Assembly: GCF_029227915.1 (NCBI RefSeq)
Contig: NC_079877.1
Coordinates: 3,038,001 to 3,102,000, forward strand
Length of the DNA: 64,000 nucleotides
Direction of reading: 5' to 3'
DNA from: Hydractinia symbiolongicarpus
Lineage: Eukaryota > Cnidaria > Hydrozoa > Anthoathecata > Hydractiniidae
Made by a program: the position numbers and the translations under genes. Each line of letters starts with the position of its first letter. The first letter of the stretch is position 1. Positions 1 to 12,308 of the stretch are shown one piece after another. The notes under the pieces were generated by a model. It made no database searches. It had not been told where the DNA came from and saw only the letters and a list, made by a program, of their open reading frames with translations.

Positions 1-2235
1 GACATGATTGCCGGAACTCGGTGATTACACTTGGTGCTGTGGTAGCGCTTCATTTAAAAATTCAAATAAAAAAGTCATTTTTTACCGCGGGACCAATCCT
101 AGCCTTTATCGCGCGTTGAAGAAATAGAGACAGTTTCAAAAACCACATTTCAATGAATTTCTAACGGTATCAGTCCGTTTAAGTTACAACGGTTGCGTCA
201 CATATTCGTCCCCAAATGTATTTAGGGATGTTTTCTGATATTACTAGGTTGTATCTTTTTTAACAGTAAAACGATTGACTGTGGCACTTAAATTAACTGA
301 TTTTGGACTTTGACTTTATAAATGTGATAAATAAGCCAATTGGTCTTCAAGGAATAACATTCTTCTTAATTTGACGTGATTGCCGGAACTCAGCGATTGC
401 ACTAGGCGCTGTGGTAGCGCTTCATTAAAAAATTTAGATAAATAAGTCATTCTTTACTCTGAGACGAATCCTAGCCGTTATCGCCCGCTGAAGAAATAGC
501 GACAGTTTCAAAAACTACAAGTCATTAACTTTCTAACGGTATCACTCTGTTTGAGTCACAACGGTTGCGTCACATATTCGTCCCCAAATGTATTTAGGGA
601 TGTTTTTCTGATATCACTAGGTTGTATCGCTTTCAACAGTGACACGATTGACTTTGGCACTTAAATGAACTGATTTTGGACTGTGACCTTATAAATGTGA
701 TAAATGAGCCAATTGAACTCCCACAAATAACATTCCTCTTAATTTGACATGATTGCTGGAATTCAACGATTACAATGGGCGCTGTGGTAGCGCTTCATTA
801 AAACATTTAGACAAATAAGTCATGTTTACTGTGGGACTAATCCTGGCCGTTAGCACGCACGGAATAAGTAGGAACAGTTTCAAAAACTACATTTCATTGA
901 CTTTCTAGCGGTATCAATCCGTTTGAGTTACAACGGTTGCGTAACATATTCGTACCAACATGTATTTAGCGAAATTTTTCTGCTATTACTAAGTTGCATC
1001 GCCTTTAACAGTGAAACGATTGACTGTGGCAGTTAAATGAACTGATTTTGGACTGTGACCTTATAAATGGGATAAATGAGCCAAGTGGACTCCCACAAAT
1101 AACCTTCCTCTTAATTTTAAACATGTTTGCTGGAATTCAACGATTACAATGGGCGCTGTGGTAGCACTTCATTAAAAAATTTAGATAAATAAGTCACATT
1201 TACTGTGGGACCAATCCTGGCCGTTAACACGCGCTGAATAAGTAGGAACAGATTCAAAAACTACATTTCATTGATTTTCTAGCGGTATCAATTTGTTTGA
1301 GTTACAACGGTTGCGTCACATATTCGTCCCCAAATGTATTTAGGGATGTTTTTCTGATATCACTAGGTTGTATCGCTTTTAACAGTGAAACGATTGACTT
1401 TGGCACTTAAATGAACTGATTTTGGACTGTGACCTTATAAATGTGATAAATGAGCCAATTGGACTCCCACAAATAACATTCCTCTTAATTTGACATGATT
1501 GCTGGAATTCAACGATTACAATGGGCGCTGTGGTAGCACTTCATTAAAAAATTTAGATAAATAAGTCACATTTACTGTGGGACCAATCCTGGCCGTTAAC
1601 ACGCGCTGAATAAGTAGGAACAGATTCAAAAACTACATTTCATTGATTTTCTAGCGGTATCAATTTGTTTGAGTTACAACGGTTGCGTCACATATTCGTC
1701 CCCAAATGTATTTAGGGATGTTTTTCTGATATCACTAGGTTGTATCGCTTTTAACAGTGAAACGATTGACTTTGGCACTTAAATGAACTGATTTTGGACT
1801 GTGACCTTATAAATGTGATAAATGAGCCAATTGGACTCCCACAAATAACATTCCTCTTAATTTGACATGATTGCTGGAATTCAACGATTACAATGGGCGC
1901 TGTGGTAGCGCTTCATTAAAACATTTGGACAAATAAGTCATGTTTACTGTGGGACTAATCCTGGCCGATAGCACGCGCGGAATAAGTAGGAACAGCTTCA
2001 ATAACTACATTTCATTGACTTTCTAGCGGTATCAATCCGTTTGAGTTACAACGGTTGCGTCACATATTCGTACCAACATGTATTTAGCGAAATTGTTCTG
2101 CTATTACTAGGTTGCATCGCCTTTAACAGTGAACCGATTGACTGTGGGACTTAATTGAACTGATTTTGGACTGTGACCTTATAAATGTGATAAATGAGCC
2201 AATTGGTCTCGGAGGAATAACATTCTTCTTAATTT
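1..2235 (+). repeat. Mixed monomer segment (A', N, S, I', I', S)
   Basis: Six monomers start at 1, 373, 746, 1120, 1492 and 1864. The first resembles family A and the second resembles N (gacgtgattgccgg head, attctttactctg). The third and sixth are family S, marked by aaaacattt(a/g)gac and a partly formed dyad (agcgaaattnttctgct). The fourth and fifth are I' types that match each other almost throughout. No multi-monomer unit is repeated inside this stretch, so it reads as an edge or a remnant of several older units. Confidence 0.85.
1120..1863 (+). repeat. Recent single-monomer tandem duplication
   Basis: The monomers 1120-1491 and 1492-1863 agree along nearly their whole length, including the private changes gtagcacttc, gtcacatttactg and atcaatttgtttg. 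They differ at the head, where the first begins ttttaaacatgtttg and the second begins tttgacatgattg. This is what one slip or exchange of exactly one monomer would leave. Confidence 0.85.
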
Positions 2236-2302
2236 GACATGATTACTGGAATTCAGTGATAACATTAGGCTATGTGGTAGCGCTTTATTTAAAAATTTAG
2301 AT

Positions 2303-2317
2303 AAAAAAGTCTTTTTT
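2303..2317. repeat. A-tract/T-tract dyad in the monomer (representative)
   Basis: The run aaaaaagtctttttt is a six-base inverted repeat around gtc, and the T run continues to eight. It is found in families B, C, C' and in altered form in G (aaaaatgtctttt). Families E, F, H, I and Q have gtcatatttac or gtcattcttta instead. The T run varies from five to nine bases between copies, as homopolymer runs commonly do. A run of four or more T on the + strand would also act as a pol III stop. Confidence 0.7.
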
Positions 2318-3953
2318 TTACTGTGGGACCCATCCTGTCCGTTATCGCGCGCTGAAGAAATAGAGACAGTTTCAAAAACTACATTTCAATGAATTTCTAA
2401 CGGTATCAGCCCGTTAGAGTTACAACGTTTGGGTCACATACCCGTCCCCACATGTATTTAGGGATGTTTTTCTGATATTACTAGGTTGTATCGCTTTTAA
2501 CAGTAAAACGATTGACTGTGGCAGTTAAATGAACTGATTTTGGACTGTGACCTTATAAATGGGATAAATGAGCCAAGTGGACTCCCACAAATAACATTCC
2601 TCTTAATTTTAAACATGTTTGCTGGAATTCAACGATTACAATGGGCGCTGTGGTAGCGCTTCATTAAAAAGTTTAGATAAATAAGTCACATTTACTGTGG
2701 CACCAATCCTGGCCGTTAACAAGCGCTGAATAAGTAGAAACAGATTCAAAAACTACATTTCATTGATTTTCTAGAGGTATCAATTCGTTTGAGTTACAAC
2801 GGTTGCGTCACATATTCGTCCCCAAATGTATTTAGGGATGTTTTTCTGATATCACTAGGTTGTATCGCTTTTAACAGTGAAACGATTGACTGTGGGACTT
2901 AATTGAACTGATTTTAGACTGTGACCTTATAAATGTGATAAATGAGCCAATTGGTCTCCAAGAAATAACATTCTTGTTAATTTGACATGATTGCTGGAAT
3001 TCAACGATTACAATGGGCGCTGTGGTAGCGCTTCATTAAAACATTTAGACAAATAAGTCATGTTTACTGTGGGACTAATCCTGGCCGTTAGCAGGCGCTG
3101 AATAAACAGGAACAGTTTCAAAAACTACATTTCACTGAATTTCTAACGGTGTCAGTCCGTTTTAGTCACAACGGTTACGTCACATATTTGTCCCCACATG
3201 AATTTAGGGATATTTTTCTGATATTACTAGGTTGTATTGCTTGTAACAGTAAAACGATTGACTGTGGGACTTAATTGAACTAACTTTGGACTGTGACCTG
3301 CTAAATGTGATAAATGAGGCAATTGGTCTTGGAGGAATAACATTCTTCTTAATTTGACATGATTACTGGAATTCAGTGATAACATTAGGCTCTGTAGTAG
3401 CGCTTTATTTAAAAATTTAGATAAAAAAGTCTTTTTTTTGCTGTGGGACCCATCCTGTCCGTTATCGCGCGCTGAAGAAATAGAGACAGTTTCAAAAACT
3501 ACATTTCAATGAATTTCTAACGATATCAGCCCGTTTGAGTTACAACGGTTGGGTCACATACCCGTCCCCACATGTATTTAGGGATGTTTTTCTGATATTA
3601 CTAGGTTGCATCGCTTTTAACAGTAAAACGATTGACTGTGGCAGTTAAATGAACTGATTTTGGACTGTGACCTTATAAATGGGATAAATGAGCCAAGTGA
3701 ACTCCCACAAATAACATTCCTCTTAATTTTAAACATGTTTGCTGGAATTCAACGATTACAATGGGCGCTGTGGTAGCGCTTCATTAAAAAATTTAGATAA
3801 ATAAGTCACATTTACTGTGGGACCAATCCTGGACGTTAACACGCGCTGAATAAGTAGGAACAGATTCAAAAACTACATTTCATTGATTTTTTAGCGGTAT
3901 CAATTCGTTTGAGTTACAACGGTTGCGTCACATATTCGTACCAACATGTATTT

Positions 3954-3970
3954 AGCGATATTTTATCGCT
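3954..3970. repeat. Perfect 7-bp dyad (representative copy)
   Basis: The 17 bases agcgatattttatcgct form two exact 7-base arms around a 3-base centre. The element occurs at the same monomer position in families B, F, I, I' (some copies) and Q. Other families carry the non-palindromic agggatatttttctgat there. It could form a small hairpin in single-stranded DNA or RNA, or be a two-fold symmetric protein site. No protein is implied by the sequence alone. Confidence 0.8.
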
Positions 3971-5224
3971 ATTACTAGGTTGCATCGCTTTTAACAGTGA
4001 AACGATTGACTGTGGGACTTAATTGAACTGATTTTAGACTGTGACCTTATAAATGTGATAAATGAGCCAATTGGTCTCCAAGAAATAACATTCTTGTTAA
4101 TTTGACATGATTGCTGGAATTCAGCGATAATATTAGGCTCTCTGGTAGCGCTTTATTTAAAAATTTAGATAAAAAAGTCTTTTTTTTACTGTGGGACCAA
4201 TCCTGGCCGTTAGCAGGCGCTGAATAAACAGGAACAGTTTCAAAAACTACATTTCAATGAATTTCTAACGGTGTCAGTCCGTTTTAGTCACAACGGTTAC
4301 GTCACATATTTGTCCCCACATGAATTTAGGGATATTTTTCTGATATTACTAGGTTGTATTGCTTGTAACAGTAAAACGATTGACTGTGGGACTTAATTGA
4401 ACTAACTTTGGACTGTGACCTGCTAAATGTGATAAATGAGGCAATTGGTCTCGGAGGAATAACATTCTTCTTAATTTGACATGATTACTGGAATTCAGTG
4501 ATAACATTAGGCTCTGTAGTAGCGCTTTATTTAAAAATTTAGATAAAAAAGTCTTTTTTTTGCTGTGGGACCCATCCTGTCCGTTATCGCGCGCTGAAGA
4601 AATAGAGACAGTTTCAAAAACTACATTTCAATGAATTTCTAACGGTATCAGCCCGTTTGAGTTACAACGGTTGGGTCACATACCCGTCCCCACATGTATT
4701 TAGGGATGTTTTTCTGATATTACTAGGTTGCATCGCTTTTAACAGTAAAACGATTGACTGTGGCAGTTAAATGAACTGATTTTGGACTGTGACCTTATAA
4801 ATGGGATACATGAGCCAAGTGGACTCCCACAAATAACATTCCTCTTAATTTTAAACATGTTTGCTGGAATTCAACGATTACAATGGGCGCTGTGGTAGCG
4901 CTTCATTAAAAAATTTAGATAAATAAGTCACATTTACTGTGGGACCAATCCTGGCCGTTAACACGCGCTGAATAAGTAGGAACAGATTCAAAAACTACAT
5001 TTCATTGATTTTTTAGCGGTATCAATTCGTTTGAGTTACAACGGTTGCGTCACATATTCGTACCAACATGTATTTAGCGATATTTTATCGCTATTACTAG
5101 GTTGCATCGCTTTTAACAGTGAAACGATTGACTGTGGGACTTAATTGAACTGATTTTAGACTGTGACCTTATAAATGTGATAAATGAGCAATTGGTCTCC
5201 AAGGAAAAACATTCTTCTTAATTT

Positions 5225-5598
5225 GACATGATTGCTGGAATTCAGCGATAACAGTAGGCTCTGTGGTAGCACTTTATTAAAAAATTTAGATAAAAAAGTC
5301 TTTTTTTTACTGTGGGACCAATCCGGGCCGTTAGCAGACGCTGAATAAACAGGAACAGTTTCAAAAACTACATTTCAAGGAATTTCTAACGGTGTCAGTC
5401 CATTTGAGTTACAACGGTTGCGTCACATATTCGTCCCCACATGTATTTAGGGATATTTATCTGATATTACTAGGTTGTATCGCTTTCAACAGTGAAACGA
5501 TTGGCTGTGGGACTTAAATGAACTGATTTTGGGCTGTGACCTTGTGAATGTGATAAGTAAGCCAACTGGACCCCTAGAAATAACATTATTCTTAATTT
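5225..5598 (+). repeat. Mosaic monomer D/C'/D
   Basis: The head is family D (gtagcactttattaaaaaat). The middle is C' (aatccgggccgttagcagac, catttcaagg). From about 5400 it is D again (catttgagttac, gatatttatctg, acccctagaaataac). The switches keep the monomer register, as expected for exchange or gene conversion between homologous positions. The right switch lies within about 5391-5405. Confidence 0.75.
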
Positions 5599-8582
5599 GA
5601 CATGATTGCCGGAACTCGGTGATTACACTGGGTGCTGTGGTAGCGCTTCATTTAAAAATTTAAATAAAAAAGTAATTTTTTACCGCGGGACCAATCCTAG
5701 CCGTTATCGCGCGCTGAAGAAATAGACACAGTTTCGAAAACAACATTTTAATGAGTTTCTAACGGTATCAGTCCGTTTGAGTGACAACGGTTGCGTCACA
5801 TATTCGTCCCCAAATGTATTTAGGGATATTGTTCTGATATTACTAGGTTGTATTGCTTGTAACAGTGAAAGGATTGACTGTGGGACTTAATTGAACTAAC
5901 TTTGGACTGTGACCTGATAAATGTGATAAATGAGGCAATTGGTCTCGGAGGAATAACATTCTTCTTAATTTGACATGATTACTGGAATTCAGTGATAACA
6001 TTAGGCTCTGTGGTAGCGCTTTATTTAAAAATTTAGATAAAAAAGTCTTTTTTTTACTGTGGGACCCATCCTGTCCGTTATCGCGCGCTGAAGAAATAGA
6101 GACAGTTTCAAAAACTACATTTCAATGAATTTCTAACGGTATCAGCTCGTTTGAGTTACAACGGTTGCGTCACATATTCGTACCAACATGTATTTAGCGA
6201 TATTTTATCGCTATTACTAGGTTGCATCGCTTTTAACAATGAAACGATTGACTGTGGGACTTAATTGAACTGGTTTTAGACTGTGACCTTATAAATGTGA
6301 TAAATGAGCCAATTGGTCTCCAAGAAATAACATTCTTGTTAATTTGACATGATTGCTGGAATTCAGCGATAATATTAGGCTCTCTGGTAGCGCTTTATTT
6401 AAAAATTTAGATAAAAAAGTCTTTTTTTTACTGTGGGACCAATCCTTGCCGTTAGCAGGCGCTGAATAAACAGGAACAGTTTCAAAAACTACATTTCAAT
6501 GAATTTCTAACGGTGTCAGTCCGTTTTAGTCACAACAGTTACGTCACATATTCGTCCCCACATGAATTTAGGGATATTTTTCTGATATTACTAGGTTGTA
6601 TTGCTTGTAACAGTAAAACGATTGACTGTGGGACTTAATTGAACTAACTTTGGACTGTGACCTGCTAAATGTGATAAATGAGGCAATTGGTCTCCAAGGA
6701 AAAACATTCTTCTTAATTTGACATGATTGCTGGAATTCAGCGATAACATTAGGCTCTGTGGTAGCACTTTATTAAAAAATTTAGATAAAAAAGTATTTTT
6801 TACTGTGGGACCCATCCTGTCCGTTATCGCACGCTGAAGAAATAGACACAGTTTCAAAAACTACATTTCAATGAATTTCTAACGCTATCAGTCCATTTGA
6901 GTTACAACGGTTGCGTCACATATTCGTCCCCACATGTATTTAGGGATATTTATCTGATATTACTAGGTTGTCGCGCTTTCAACAGTGAAACGATTGGCTG
7001 TGGGACTTAAATGAACTGATTTTGGGCTGTGACCTTGTGAATGTGATAAGTAAGCCAACTGGACCCCTAGAAATAACATTATTCTTAATTTGACATGATT
7101 GCCGGAACTCGGTGATTACACTGGGTGCTGTGGTAGCGCTTCATTTAAAAATTTAAATAAAAAAGTAATTTTTTACCGCGGGACCAATCCTAGCCGTTAT
7201 CGCGCGCTGAAGAAATAGACACAGTTTCGAAAACAACATTTTAATGAGTTTCTAACGGTATCAGTCCGTTTGAGTGACAACGGTTGCGTCACATATTCGT
7301 CCCCAAATGTATTTAGGGATATTGTTCTGATATTACTAGGTTGTATTGCTTGTAACAGTGAAAGGATTGACTGTGGGACTTAATTAAACTAACTTTGGAC
7401 TGTGACCTGATAAATGTGATAAATGAGGCAATTGGTCTCGGAGGAATAACATTCTTCTTAATTTGACATGATTACTGGAATTCAGTGATAACATTAGGCT
7501 CTGTGGTAGCGCTTTATTTAAAAATTTTGATAAAAAAGTCTTTTTTTACTGTGGGACCCATCCTGTCCGTTATCGCGCGCTGAAGAAATAGAGACAGTTT
7601 CAAAAACTACATTTCAATGAATTTTTAACGGTATCAGCTCGTTTGAGTTACAACGGTTGCGTCACATATTCGTACCAACATGTATTTAGCGATATTTTAT
7701 CGCTATTACTAGGTTGCATCGCTTTTAACAGTGAAACGATTGACTGTGGGACTTAATTGAACTGGTTTTAGACTGTGACCTTATAAATGTGATAAATGAG
7801 CCAATTGGTCTCCAAGAAATAACATTCTTGTTAATTTGACATGATTGCTGGAATTCAGCGATAATATTAGGCTCTCTGGTAGCGCTTTATTTAAAAATTT
7901 AGATAAAAAAGTCTTTTTTTACTGTGGGACCAATCCTGGCCGTTAGCAAGCGCTGAATAAACAGGAACAGTTTCAAAAACTACATTTCAATGAATTTCTA
8001 ACGGTGTCAGTCCGTTTTAGTCACAACGGTTACGTCACATATTCGTCCCCACATGAATTTAGGGATATTTTTCTGATATTACTAGGTTGTATTGCTTGTA
8101 ACAGTAAAACGATTGACTGTGGGACTTAATTGAACTAACTTTGGACTGTGACCTGCTAAATGTGATAAATGAGGCAATTGGTCTCCAAGGAAAAACATTC
8201 TTCTTAATTTGACATGATTGCTGGAATTCAGCGATAACATTAGGCTCTGTGGTAGCGCTTTATTAAAAAATTTAGATAAAAAAGTATTTTTTACTGTGGG
8301 ACCCATCCTGTCCGTTATCGCACGCTGAAGAAATAGAGACAGTTTCAAAAACTCCATTTCATTGACTTTCTAACGGTGTCAATCCGTTTGAGTTACAACG
8401 GTTGCGTCACATATTCGTCCCCACATGTATTTAGGGATATTTATCTGATATGACTAGGTTGTATCGCTTTCAACAGTGAAACGATTGGCTGTGGGACTTA
8501 AATGAACTGATTTTGGGCTGTGACCTTATGAATGTGCTAAGTGAGCCAACTGGACCCCTAGAAATAACATTATTCTTAATTT
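5599..8582 (+). repeat. HOR: A-B-C-D tetramer, two copies (~1,492 bp)
   Basis: The tetramers start at 5599 and 7092 and end at 8582, giving periods of 1,493 and 1,491 bp. Monomer starts in the first copy are 5599 (A), 5972 (B), 6346 (C) and 6720 (D). B carries the perfect dyad and C carries ttacgtcac. The two copies agree closely; the differences I noticed are single substitutions and changes in the length of T runs. Confidence 0.9.
6539..6546 (+). promoter_or_regulatory. CRE-like octamer TTACGTCA in C monomers (representative)
   Basis: C and C' monomers have ttacgtcacatatt where most families have ttgcgtcacatatt. TTACGTCA fits the TKACGTCA core bound by CREB/ATF-type bZIP proteins, so only some families would carry a full site. 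Short motifs occur by chance, and no regulated gene is present in the window. Binding is speculative. Confidence 0.25.
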
Positions 8583-11500
8583 GACATGATTGCCGGAACT
8601 CTGTGATTACACTGGGTGCTGTGGTAGCGCTTCATTTGAAAATTTAAATAAAAAAGTCATTTTTTACCGCGGGACCAATCCTAGCCGTTATCGCGCGCTG
8701 AAGAAATAGACACAGTTTCGAAAACAACATTTTAATGAGTTTCTAACGGTATCAGTCCGTTTGAGTGACAACGGTTGCGTCACATATTCGTCCCCAAATG
8801 TATTTAGGGATATTGTTCTGATACTACTAGGTTGTATTGCTTGTAACAGTGAAAGGATTGACTGTGGGACTTAATTGAACTAACTTTGGACTGTGACCTG
8901 ATAAATGTGATAAATCAGGCAATTGGACCCCAAGAAAAAACATTCCTCTTAATTTGACATGATTGCTGGAATTCAACGATTACAATGGGCGCTGTGGCAG
9001 GGCTTCATTAAAACATTTAGATAAATAAGTCATATTTACTGTGGAACCAATTCTGGCCGTTAGCAGGCGCTGAATAAGTAGGAACAGTTTCAAAAACTAC
9101 ATTTCATTGACTTTCTAGCGGTATCAATCCGTTTGAGTTACAACGGTTGCGTCACATATTCGTCCCCACATGTATTTAGGGATATTTTTCTGATATTACT
9201 AGGTTGTATTGCTTGTAACAGTGAAACGATTGACTGTGGGACTTAATTGAACTAACTTTGGACTGTGACCTGATAAATGTGATATATGGGGCAATTGGAC
9301 CCGAAGAAATAACATTCCTCTTAATTTGACATGATTGTTGGAATTCAATGGTTACAATGGGCGCTGTGGTAGCGCTTCATTAAAAAATTTAGATAAATAA
9401 GTCATATTTACTGTGGGACCAATCCTGGCCGTTAACACGTGCTGAATAAGTAGGAGCAGTTTCAAAAACTACATTTCATTGACTTTCTAGCGGTATCAAT
9501 CCGTTTGAGTTACAACGGTTCCGTCACATATTCGTACCAACATGTATTTAGCGATATTTTATCGCTATTACTAGGTTGCATCGCTTTTAACAGTGAAACG
9601 ATTGACTGTGGGACTTAATTGAACTGATTTTAGACTGTGACCTTATAAATGTGATAAATGAGCCAATTGGTCTCCAAGGAATAATATTCTTGTTAATTTG
9701 ACATGATTGCTGGAATTCAGCGATAATATTAGGCTCTGTGGTAGCGCTTTATTTAAAAATTTAGATAAAAAAGTCTTTTTTTTACTGTGGGACCAATCCG
9801 GGCCGTTAGCAGACGCTGAATAAACAGGAACAGTTTCAAAAACTACATTTCAAGGAATTTCTAACGGTGTCAGTCCGATTTAGTCACAACGGTTACGTCA
9901 CATATTCGTCCCCACATGAATTTAGGGATATTTTTCTGATATTACTAGGTTGTATTGCTTGTAACAGTAAAACGATTGACTGTGGGACTTAATTGAACTA
10001 ACTTTGGACTGTGACCTCCTAAATGTAATAAATGAGGCAATTGGTCTCCAAGGAAAAACATTCTTCTTAATTTGACATGATTGCTGGAATTCAGCGATAA
10101 CATTAGGCTCTGTGGTAGCGCTTTATTAAAAAATTTAGATAAAAAAGTATTTTTTACTGTGGGACCCATCCTGTCCGTTATCGCACGCTGAAGAAATAGA
10201 CACAGTTTCAAAAACTACATTTCAATGAATTTCTAACGCTATCAGTCCATTTGAGTTACAACGGTTGCGTCACATATTCGTCCCCACATGTATTTAGGGA
10301 TATTTATCTGATATTACTAGGTTGTATCGCTTTCAACAGTGAAACGATTGGCTGTGGGACTTAAATGAACTGATTTTGGGCTGTGACCTTATGAATGTGA
10401 TAAGTGAGCCAACTGGACCCCTAGAAATAACATTATTCTTAATTTGACATGATTGCCGGAACTCGGTGATTACACTGGGTGCTGTGGTAGCGCTTCATTT
10501 AAAAATTTAAATAAAAAAGTCATTTTTTACCGCGGGACCAATCCTAGCCGTTATCGCGCGCTGAAGAAATAGACACAGTTTCGAAAACAACATTTTAATA
10601 AGTTTCTAACGGCATCAGTCCGTTTGAGTGACAACGGTTGCGTCACATATTCGTCCCCAAATGTATTTAGGGATATTGTTCTGATATTACTAGGTTGTAT
10701 TGCTTGTAACAGTCAAAGGATTGACTGTGGGACTTAATTGAACTAACTTTGGACTGTGACCTGATAAATGTGATAAATCAGGCAATTGGACCCCAAGAAA
10801 TAACATTCCTCTTAATTTGACATGATTGCTGGAATTCAACGATTACAATGGGCGCTGTGGCAGGGCTTCATTAAAACATTTAGATAAATAAGTCATATTT
10901 ACTGTGGAACCAATTCTGGCCGTTAGCACGCGCTGAATAAGTAGGAACAGTTTCAAAAACTACATTTCATTGACTTTCTAGCGGTATCAATCCGTTTGAG
11001 TTACAACGGTTGCGTCACATATTCGTCCCCACATGTATTTAGGGATATTTTTCTGATATTACTAGGTTGTATTGCTTGTAACAGTGAAACGATTGACTGT
11101 GGGGCTTAATTGAACTAACTTTGGACTGTGACCTGATAAATGTGATATATGGGGCAATTGGACCCGAAGAAATAACATTCCTCTTAATTTGACATGATTG
11201 TTGGAATTCAATGATTACAATGGGCGCTGTGGTAGCGCTTCATTAAAAAATTTAGATAAATAAGTCATATTTACTGTGGGACCAATCCTGGCCGTTAACA
11301 CGTGCTGAAAAGTTAGGAACAGTTTCAAAAACTACATTTCATTGACTTTCTGGCGGTATCAATCCGTTTGAGTTACAACGGTTAAGTCACATATTCGTAC
11401 CAACATGTATTTAGCGATATTTTATCGCTATTACTAGGTTGCATCGCTTTTAACAGTGAAACGATTGACTGTGGGACTTAATTGAACTGATTTTAGACTG

Positions 11501-12308
11501 TGACATTATAAATGTGATAAATGAGCCAATTGTTCTTCAAGGAATAACATTCTTCTCAATTTGACATGATTGCTGGAATTCAGCGATTATGTTAGGCTCT
11601 GTGGTAGCGCTTTATTTAAAAATTTAGATAAAAATGTCTTTTTTTTACTGTGGTACCAATCCTGGCCGTTATCGCGCGCTGAAGAAATAGAGACAGTTTC
11701 AAAAACTACATTTCAATAAATTTTTAACGGTATCAGTCCGTTTGAGTCACAACGGTTGCGTCACATATTCGTCCCCACATGTATTTAGGGATATTTTTCT
11801 GATATTACTAGGTTGTATTGCTTGTAACAGTAAAACGATTGACTGTGGGACTTAATTGAACTAACTTTGGACTGTGACCTGCTAAATGTGATAAATAAGG
11901 CAATTGGTCTCCAAGGAAAAACATTCTTCTTAATTTGACATGATTGCTGGAATTCAGCGATAACATTAGGCTCTGTGGTAGCGCTTTATTAAAAAATTTA
12001 GATAAAAAAGTATTTTTTACTGTGGGACCCATCCTGTCCGTTATCGCACGCTGAAGAAATAGACACAGTTTCAAAAACTACATTTCAATGAATTTCTAAC
12101 TCTATCAGTCCATTTGAGTTACAACGGTTGCGTCACATATTCGTCCCCACATGTATTTAGGGATATTTATCTGATATTACCAGGTTGTATCGCTTTCAAC
12201 AGTGAAACGATTGGCTGTGGGACTTAAATGAACTGATTTTGGGCTGTGACCTTATGAATGTGATAAGTGAGCCAACTGGACCCCTAGAAATAACATTATT
12301 CTTAATTT
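8583..12308 (+). repeat. HOR: A-E-F-(C' or G)-D pentamer, two copies (1,863 bp)
   Basis: Units start at 8583 and 10446, and the next A is at 12309, so both periods are exactly 1,863 bp. Monomer starts are 8583 A, 8956 E, 9328 F, 9700 C', 10074 D, then 10446 A, 10819 E, 11191 F, 11563 G, 11937 D. Only the fourth slot differs (C' against G), showing that a single monomer slot can be replaced without changing the unit length. Confidence 0.9.
9360..9425 (+). other. tRNA-like D-arm and B-box-like pair (F family example)
   Basis: The D-arm-like segment, 9361-9375, is a dyad with GCGC arms around TGTGGTA. It resembles the tRNA D arm (GCTC, AGTGGTA, GAGC). The B-box-like GGGACCAATCC lies at 9415-9425, about 55 bases downstream of the D-arm start. 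The pol III B-box consensus is GGTTCGANTCC, so the core TTC is not kept. Function is unproven; this may be a decayed ancestral feature or chance. Confidence 0.4.

Larger units (their letters stand above)
2236..5598 (+). repeat. HOR: B'-I'-C trimer, three copies (~1,120 bp)
   Basis: Unit starts are 2236, 3356 and 4478, with periods of 1,120 and 1,122 bp. Each unit opens with B' (attactggaattcagtg head, acatacccgtccccac, gatgtttttctg). I' follows with the ttttaaacatgtttg head; it carries the 17-base dyad in the second and third copies. The third monomer is C-like (agcaggcgctgaataaacag, ttacgtcac). In the first copy it is an S/C chimera (2984-3355). In the third it is a D/C'/D mosaic (5225-5598), which leads into family A at 5599. 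Confidence 0.88.

Noticed and set aside
200-240. Telomere-like TTTAGGG in tatttagggat
   Set aside because: It occurs once per monomer and never as a tandem run, so it is part of the satellite and not a telomeric tract.
540-620. CENP-B box near attcgtcccca
   Set aside because: The essential pattern NTTCGNNNNANNCGGGN is not met: ttcg is present, but the A and CGGG positions are not. The ccgcggga string of family A has no ttcg at the needed distance.
6591-6857. A recurring minus-strand open frame of about 88 codons (also at 8082, 9945, 11808, 16285, 17030, 18149, 19268, 20761, 29696, 31935, 33427, 36038, 37900, 40137, 41254, 43117 and others)
   Set aside because: It appears wherever a C-type tail, or similar tail, is followed by a D-type head, so its recurrence is that of the satellite. 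It straddles the monomer boundary and is closed by stops in most family combinations. It is shortened by a 1-base loss at 24549-24740. It has no recognisable domain, signal or membrane segment. No gene is called.
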